NCBI GenBank assembly: GCA_965368515.1
Contig: CBDUNF010000157.1
Span: 1 to 8,405, forward strand
Reading direction: 5' to 3'
Length of the DNA: 8,405 bases
Source of the DNA: JAAETI01 sp965368515
GTDB taxonomy: Bacteria; Actinomycetota; Acidimicrobiia; Spongiisociales; UBA5794
Below are positions 5,713 through 8,405 of this stretch, piece by piece; the stretch's first letter is position 1; the number at the start of each line of letters is the position of its first letter. Below the pieces are notes generated by a model. It worked only from the letters and a program-made list of their open reading frames with translations, made no database searches and was not told the DNA's origin. The position numbers and the translations under genes are program-made.

Positions 5713-7326
5713 ATGAATCCTATGCGCATAGCTGAATGGTCCGACCTCGCCGACCGAACGCCGACGGGAGCCTTGATCGGCAATACCGACCTGGTGATCG
5801 TCCGCTTCGATGATCAGGTGTCGGTTCTATACGGGAGATGCCTCCATCGCGGTGCCTTGCTTGCGGACGGTGCCATCGATGGCGACGATCTCGTTTGCGG
5901 TTTGCACGGCTGGGACTACCGCTTCCGCACCGGCGTATCGGCATACAAGAACGACGAAGTGCTGGAGAAGTTTTCCTCGTGGGTGGAGGACGGCGGCGTC
6001 TATGTCGATGCCGACGAGGTCGACGAGTTCGAGAAAGCCCACCCGCAACCTTGGGACAGGGAGGCATACCAAGGGGCTTACCAGGACCCTCATGGAACCC
6101 CTGATGAGCCCTACGTAAACCTGATCCGGGAGCTGGCCGATGCCGGGCTCGATCGGTTGGGGCATCATGGTCCGCTTGCTGCGATGGGCGTGCCCCGTGG
6201 CGACTTGCCGCAGTGGGACGATATTCAGATCCTCACCGCTCAGCTGGCACGGCCGCCGCTGCTTGACGATGACGATGTCGCAACGGAGCTTGTCGTAGGT
6301 CCTCGTGCGGCCCGACCGCTGCAGCTAGATATCCCGATCATCGTTTCTGACATGTCATTTGGTGCCTTGTCGTACGAGGCAAAGGTCGCGTTGGCGCGGG
6401 GCGCTGAGCTGGTGGGGACCGGCATCTGCTCGGGAGAGGGTGGGATGCTCTCGGACGAGCAAGCAGCCAACTCGCGCTATTTCTACGAGCTCGCCTCAGC
6501 ACGGTTTGGGTTCTCGTGGGACAAGATCGACAAGGTGCAGGCGTTCCATTTCAAGGGCGGCCAGGGCGCCAAGACGGGCACCGGCGGTCACCTACCCGGG
6601 CCCAAGGTCACCGGTCTCATCGCCGAGACTCGTGAACTCAACGAGGGTGAGCCTGCAGTGTCTCCTGCCCGCTTTCCGGAGTGGACGACGCCGGCACAGA
6701 TCGGCCAATTCGCCGCAGAGGTACGTGAGCGGACCGGCGGCATTCCTATCGGCTACAAGCTATCTGCACAGCACATCGAAAGTGATCTCGATGCTGCGTT
6801 TGAGGTAGGTGTTGACTACATAATCCTCGACGGTCGGGGTGGAGGGACGGGGGCGGCACCGACGCTGTTCCGGGACAACATCTCTGTCCCGACGATTCCG
6901 GCTCTGGCTCGGGCGCGACGTCATCTCGACAAGTCCGGGAAGTCGGGTGAGGTAACGCTGTTCATCACGGGAGGTCTGCGTACCCCGGCAGACTTTGTGA
7001 AGGCGCTGGCTCTGGGAGCGGACGGAATCGCAGTATCGAACTCTGCGATCCAGGCGATCGGTTGCCTCGGCATGCGGGCCTGCAATACCAACAACTGTCC
7101 CGTCGGTATTGCGACGCAAAAGGGCGAGCTCCGGGCGAGGCTGGTTATCGACGATGCCGCGGGCCGGTTGAATCGATTCTTCCGAGCCGCGGTCGACCTT
7201 ATGAAGATCCTCGCCCGCGCCGTTGGCCATGACTCGTTGTCCGGGTTTGTGGCCGACGATCTGACAACGTTCAAGAAGGACATGGCGGACCTGACAGGCG
7301 TCGCCTACGGAGGGATTCGCCAGTAG
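5713..7326 (+). CDS. Rieske [2Fe-2S] - glutamate synthase (FMN) domain fusion
   Basis: 537 aa from ATG 5713. Residues 1 to about 100 form a Rieske ferredoxin-type domain: C43-L-H45-R-G and C62-G-L-H65-G-W are the two Cys-x-His pairs that hold a [2Fe-2S] cluster. After a linker, about 150-530 is the glutamate synthase central barrel (PF01645, COG0069). Its landmarks are SDMSFGALS, QGAK-T-G-T-GGHLPG at 284-296, LDGRGGGTGAAP, and C451-x5-C457-x4-C462, the exact spacing of the GltS [3Fe-4S] cluster. There is no class II glutamine amidotransferase domain and no GltD-type NADPH subunit nearby, so it cannot be a standard GOGAT. It resembles stand-alone FMN GltS-like proteins (YerD type) with a Rieske electron-entry domain added. 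Compared with the classical QGAKPGEGGQLPG loop, P, E and Q are replaced by T288, T290 and H293. The likely chemistry is FMN-dependent amino or imino redox; the substrate is unknown. The start was chosen because the Rieske fold begins at MRIAEWSDL; ATG 5722 is equally possible. No ribosome site is visible. Confidence 0.88.
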   Translation: MNPMRIAEWSDLADRTPTGALIGNTDLVIVRFDDQVSVLYGRCLHRGALLADGAIDGDDLVCGLHGWDYRFRTGVSAYKNDEVLEKFSSWVEDGGVYVDADEVDEFEKAHPQPWDREAYQGAYQDPHGTPDEPYVNLIRELADAGLDRLGHHGPLAAMGVPRGDLPQWDDIQILTAQLARPPLLDDDDVATELVVGPRAARPLQLDIPIIVSDMSFGALSYEAKVALARGAELVGTGICSGEGGMLSDEQAANSRYFYELASARFGFSWDKIDKVQAFHFKGGQGAKTGTGGHLPGPKVTGLIAETRELNEGEPAVSPARFPEWTTPAQIGQFAAEVRERTGGIPIGYKLSAQHIESDLDAAFEVGVDYIILDGRGGGTGAAPTLFRDNISVPTIPALARARRHLDKSGKSGEVTLFITGGLRTPADFVKALALGADGIAVSNSAIQAIGCLGMRACNTNNCPVGIATQKGELRARLVIDDAAGRLNRFFRAAVDLMKILARAVGHDSLSGFVADDLTTFKKDMADLTGVAYGGIRQ

Positions 7327-7336
7327 TCAGGTGCCG

Positions 7337-7342
7337 TAGGCT
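7337..7342 (+). promoter_or_regulatory. Putative -10 (TAGGCT) for leaderless DMT gene
   Basis: TAGGCT fits TANNNT and stands exactly 6 nt (GGGCGG) before ATG 7349, inside the 22-nt gap after the Rieske-GltS stop. The transporter may thus have its own start of transcription within an otherwise operon-like arrangement. No -35 match. Confidence 0.45.
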
Positions 7343-7348
7343 GGGCGG

Positions 7349-8254
7349 ATGCTCGTTCGAATCTGGGGTGCGATCACGATTGCTGCATTGGCTTGGGGAA
7401 CCAATGGCGTCGCCACGCGGGCTGCGCTCACCGATGGCGTGCCCCCGATTGCGATGGTCACCATCCGAGCGATCCTGGCAACACTGATTCTTTACGTCCT
7501 GCTCCGATTGCGCGGCAGAAAGGCGCCCAGTGATCGGAAGACTTGGTCGACGGGCCTGGTGCAGGGCGTATTCCAGCTGTCGGTGCCGTTCGTACTGTTC
7601 ACTCTTGCCTATGAAAACGCATCGGCCGGCTTCGTGGGGCTCCTGGTTGCTCTGATTCCGCTGGGTACGGCAATCGTCGCTCACTTCCTGCTTCCGGACG
7701 AACCATTGCATATTGCGAAGGTCGTTGGACTTTCTGTCGCATTCGTCGGCGTGGCGCTATTGCTGTTGAGTGGGGACAGCGGGCTTCAGCAAGGCGGGAA
7801 GCCGTTGGTCGCCGCCGGCCTGTCGGTTGGGGCCGTGCTGTCGATCTCCTACGCCGGTGTCTACGCCAAGATCCACGCTGATCGATTCGATCCGATGGAG
7901 TTGACGTTCATGCAGTTCGCCATCGGGATTGTCCTGGTGGGAGGCACGATGCTTGTCTTCGAAGGCCTGCCCGGCGCCATCTCAACCTGGGGTTGGATGC
8001 TGATCACCTACATGACTGTCGTTGGCAGCGTGACCCCGTTCTTGCTCTTCTTCTGGCTTCTCCAGCAGGTTTCCGCCACAAAGGCTTCGTTGGTTGGCTA
8101 CATCGTCCCGTTGATCTCGCTCGTGTCGGGCATTGTTCTGCTGGATGAAAAGCTCCAGTTTGGGATCGCGGTAGGCGGTGTGCTCATCGTGATCGGCGTC
8201 GTCCTCACCGACCGATCCGAGCGACGCAAGATCCCGGTCGCCCCGGCAAGGTAG
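7349..8254 (+). CDS. EamA/DMT-superfamily transporter (10 TM)
   Basis: 301 aa with ten predicted membrane helices arranged as two EamA repeats (about 6-138 and 147-285). The first repeat opens with IAALAWGTNGVATRAAL. Both end in the typical Pro-containing segment, ALIPLGTAIVAHFLLPDEPL and YIVPLISLVSGIVLLDEKL, where the family has a conserved acidic residue before the last helix. The short charged C-terminus (DRSERRKIPVAPAR) is probably cytoplasmic. Relatives (RhaT/YdcZ/RarD-like) export amino acids, purines or other metabolites; specificity cannot be predicted. It lies 22 nt after the Rieske-GltS gene, so export of an amino-acid-like product of that enzyme is a reasonable guess, not evidence. 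No Shine-Dalgarno sequence; a leaderless start is likely (TAGGCT 6 nt upstream). The 70-bp repeat array begins 6 nt after its stop codon. Confidence 0.92.
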   Translation: MLVRIWGAITIAALAWGTNGVATRAALTDGVPPIAMVTIRAILATLILYVLLRLRGRKAPSDRKTWSTGLVQGVFQLSVPFVLFTLAYENASAGFVGLLVALIPLGTAIVAHFLLPDEPLHIAKVVGLSVAFVGVALLLLSGDSGLQQGGKPLVAAGLSVGAVLSISYAGVYAKIHADRFDPMELTFMQFAIGIVLVGGTMLVFEGLPGAISTWGWMLITYMTVVGSVTPFLLFFWLLQQVSATKASLVGYIVPLISLVSGIVLLDEKLQFGIAVGGVLIVIGVVLTDRSERRKIPVAPAR

Positions 8255-8260
8255 ACGGCG

Positions 8261-8304
8261 GCGGCTGCAAGCCGCTTGGAGTTCGATGCAATCGAACTCC
8301 GGGC
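8261..8304 (+). other. Double hairpin in repeat unit 1
   Basis: Hairpin A is GCGGCT (8261-8266), loop GCA, AGCCGC (8270-8275), 6 bp perfect. Hairpin B is GGAGTTCGAT (8278-8287), loop GCA, ATCGAACTCC (8291-8300), 10 bp perfect, extendable by two G-T and two Watson-Crick pairs (8274-8277 with 8301-8304). That extension competes with the 3' arm of A. A third option, CCGGG (8299-8303) with CCCGG (8315-8319), competes with the base of B. The element could act as terminator or 3'-end protector for the DMT mRNA, though no T-run follows. Confidence 0.6.
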
Positions 8305-8330
8305 TGAGGGTGTTCCCGGCATGTTTCACG

Positions 8331-8374
8331 GTGGCTGCGAGGCGCTTGGGGTTCGATGCAATCGAACTCCGGGC
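8331..8374 (+). other. Double hairpin in repeat unit 2
   Basis: The same fold as unit 1. In hairpin B the A-to-G change at 8350 turns an A-T pair into G-T (GGGGTTCGAT at 8348-8357 with ATCGAACTCC at 8361-8370). In hairpin A (8331-8345) C-to-T at 8332 makes a T-G pair, and A-to-G at 8339 lies in the loop. Only C-to-G at 8342 breaks a pair. Most changes thus preserve an RNA-like fold. Confidence 0.55.
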
Positions 8375-8405
8375 TGAGGGTGTTCCCGGCATGTTTCACG
8401 GTGGC

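Larger units (their letters stand above)
8261..8405. repeat. 70-bp tandem repeat array, cut by window end
   Basis: Unit 1 is 8261-8330, unit 2 is 8331-8400, and unit 3 starts at 8401 (GTGGC, identical to unit 2). The last 50 bp of units 1 and 2 are identical; the first 20 bp differ at four positions (2, 9, 12 and 20). No similarity is seen left of 8261, so this is the array boundary. The period is not a multiple of 3, and a TGA occurs on each strand of the unit (in CTGAGG on plus, CGTGAAAC on minus), so the array cannot encode a long protein. Each unit carries two adjacent stem-loops with 3-nt loops. The array follows the DMT gene immediately. I do not recognise the family. It is not CRISPR (no unique spacers) and not an integron attC array (core GTTCGAT departs from GTTRRRY). 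Confidence 0.9.

Noticed and set aside
5511..5783. Minus-strand 90-codon frame over the beta-glycosidase/Rieske-GltS spacer with a hydrophobic patch
   Set aside because: It overlaps both flanking genes, has no ribosome site or recognised family, and its ends are unlike a natural protein. The hydrophobic stretch is short; a decayed gene remains possible.
8278..8300. Integron attC-like site
   Set aside because: The inverted cores GTTCGAT / ATCGAAC break the GTTRRRY / RYYYAAC rule, there is no second core pair or bulged-base pattern, and no cassette genes or integrase are near.
8098..8399. Minus-strand open frames across the repeat and the transporter end
   Set aside because: They are repeat translations that change frame every unit (70 bp) and run antisense into the well-supported transporter gene.
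8261..8405. CRISPR array
   Set aside because: The variable part is only 20 bp with four differences between copies, so there are no unique spacers, and the 50-bp identical part continues into it as one 70-bp tandem unit.

Overview
The window reads as a chromosomal stretch of a moderately high-G+C actinobacterium (roughly 60 % G+C by eye). The pointers are a Ddn-like deazaflavin (F420) reductase, short intergenic gaps, several genes that appear to be leaderless, and the general codon and protein style. An acidimicrobial or related lineage would fit, but that is inference. Eight full-length protein genes plus one small secreted protein gene are supported. No tRNA, rRNA, IS element or CRISPR is visible.

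Left part (1-1692): a minus-strand pair, an MBL-fold hydrolase followed by the Ddn-like F420 reductase, lies downstream of a small secreted PepSY protein. A strong GC hairpin separates the PepSY gene from the pair. The PepSY gene is divergent from an OmpR-type two-component system. The 124-nt space between them holds two 11-bp-spaced repeat boxes facing opposite ways, one toward each gene. This suggests the response regulator controls both its own operon and the PepSY protein.

Middle (1693-5550): the response regulator and histidine kinase genes are separated by 1 nt. The kinase gene runs convergently into a YvlD/holin-like four-helix membrane protein gene, and the two stop codons abut as TGATCA. 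The holin-like gene is divergent from a cytoplasmic GH1 beta-glycosidase.

Right part (5551-8254): a 162-nt spacer with two hairpins leads into an unusual fusion of an N-terminal Rieske [2Fe-2S] domain with a glutamate-synthase FMN/[3Fe-4S] barrel, lacking any glutamine amidotransferase domain. A 10-helix EamA/DMT exporter follows 22 nt later.

Right edge (8261-8405): a 70-bp tandem repeat begins 6 nt after the transporter stop codon and runs off the window. Each unit can fold into two adjacent hairpins, and several differences between units keep the pairing. This array, the Rieske-GltS fusion and the mirrored promoter of the two-component/PepSY module are the features most worth following up.
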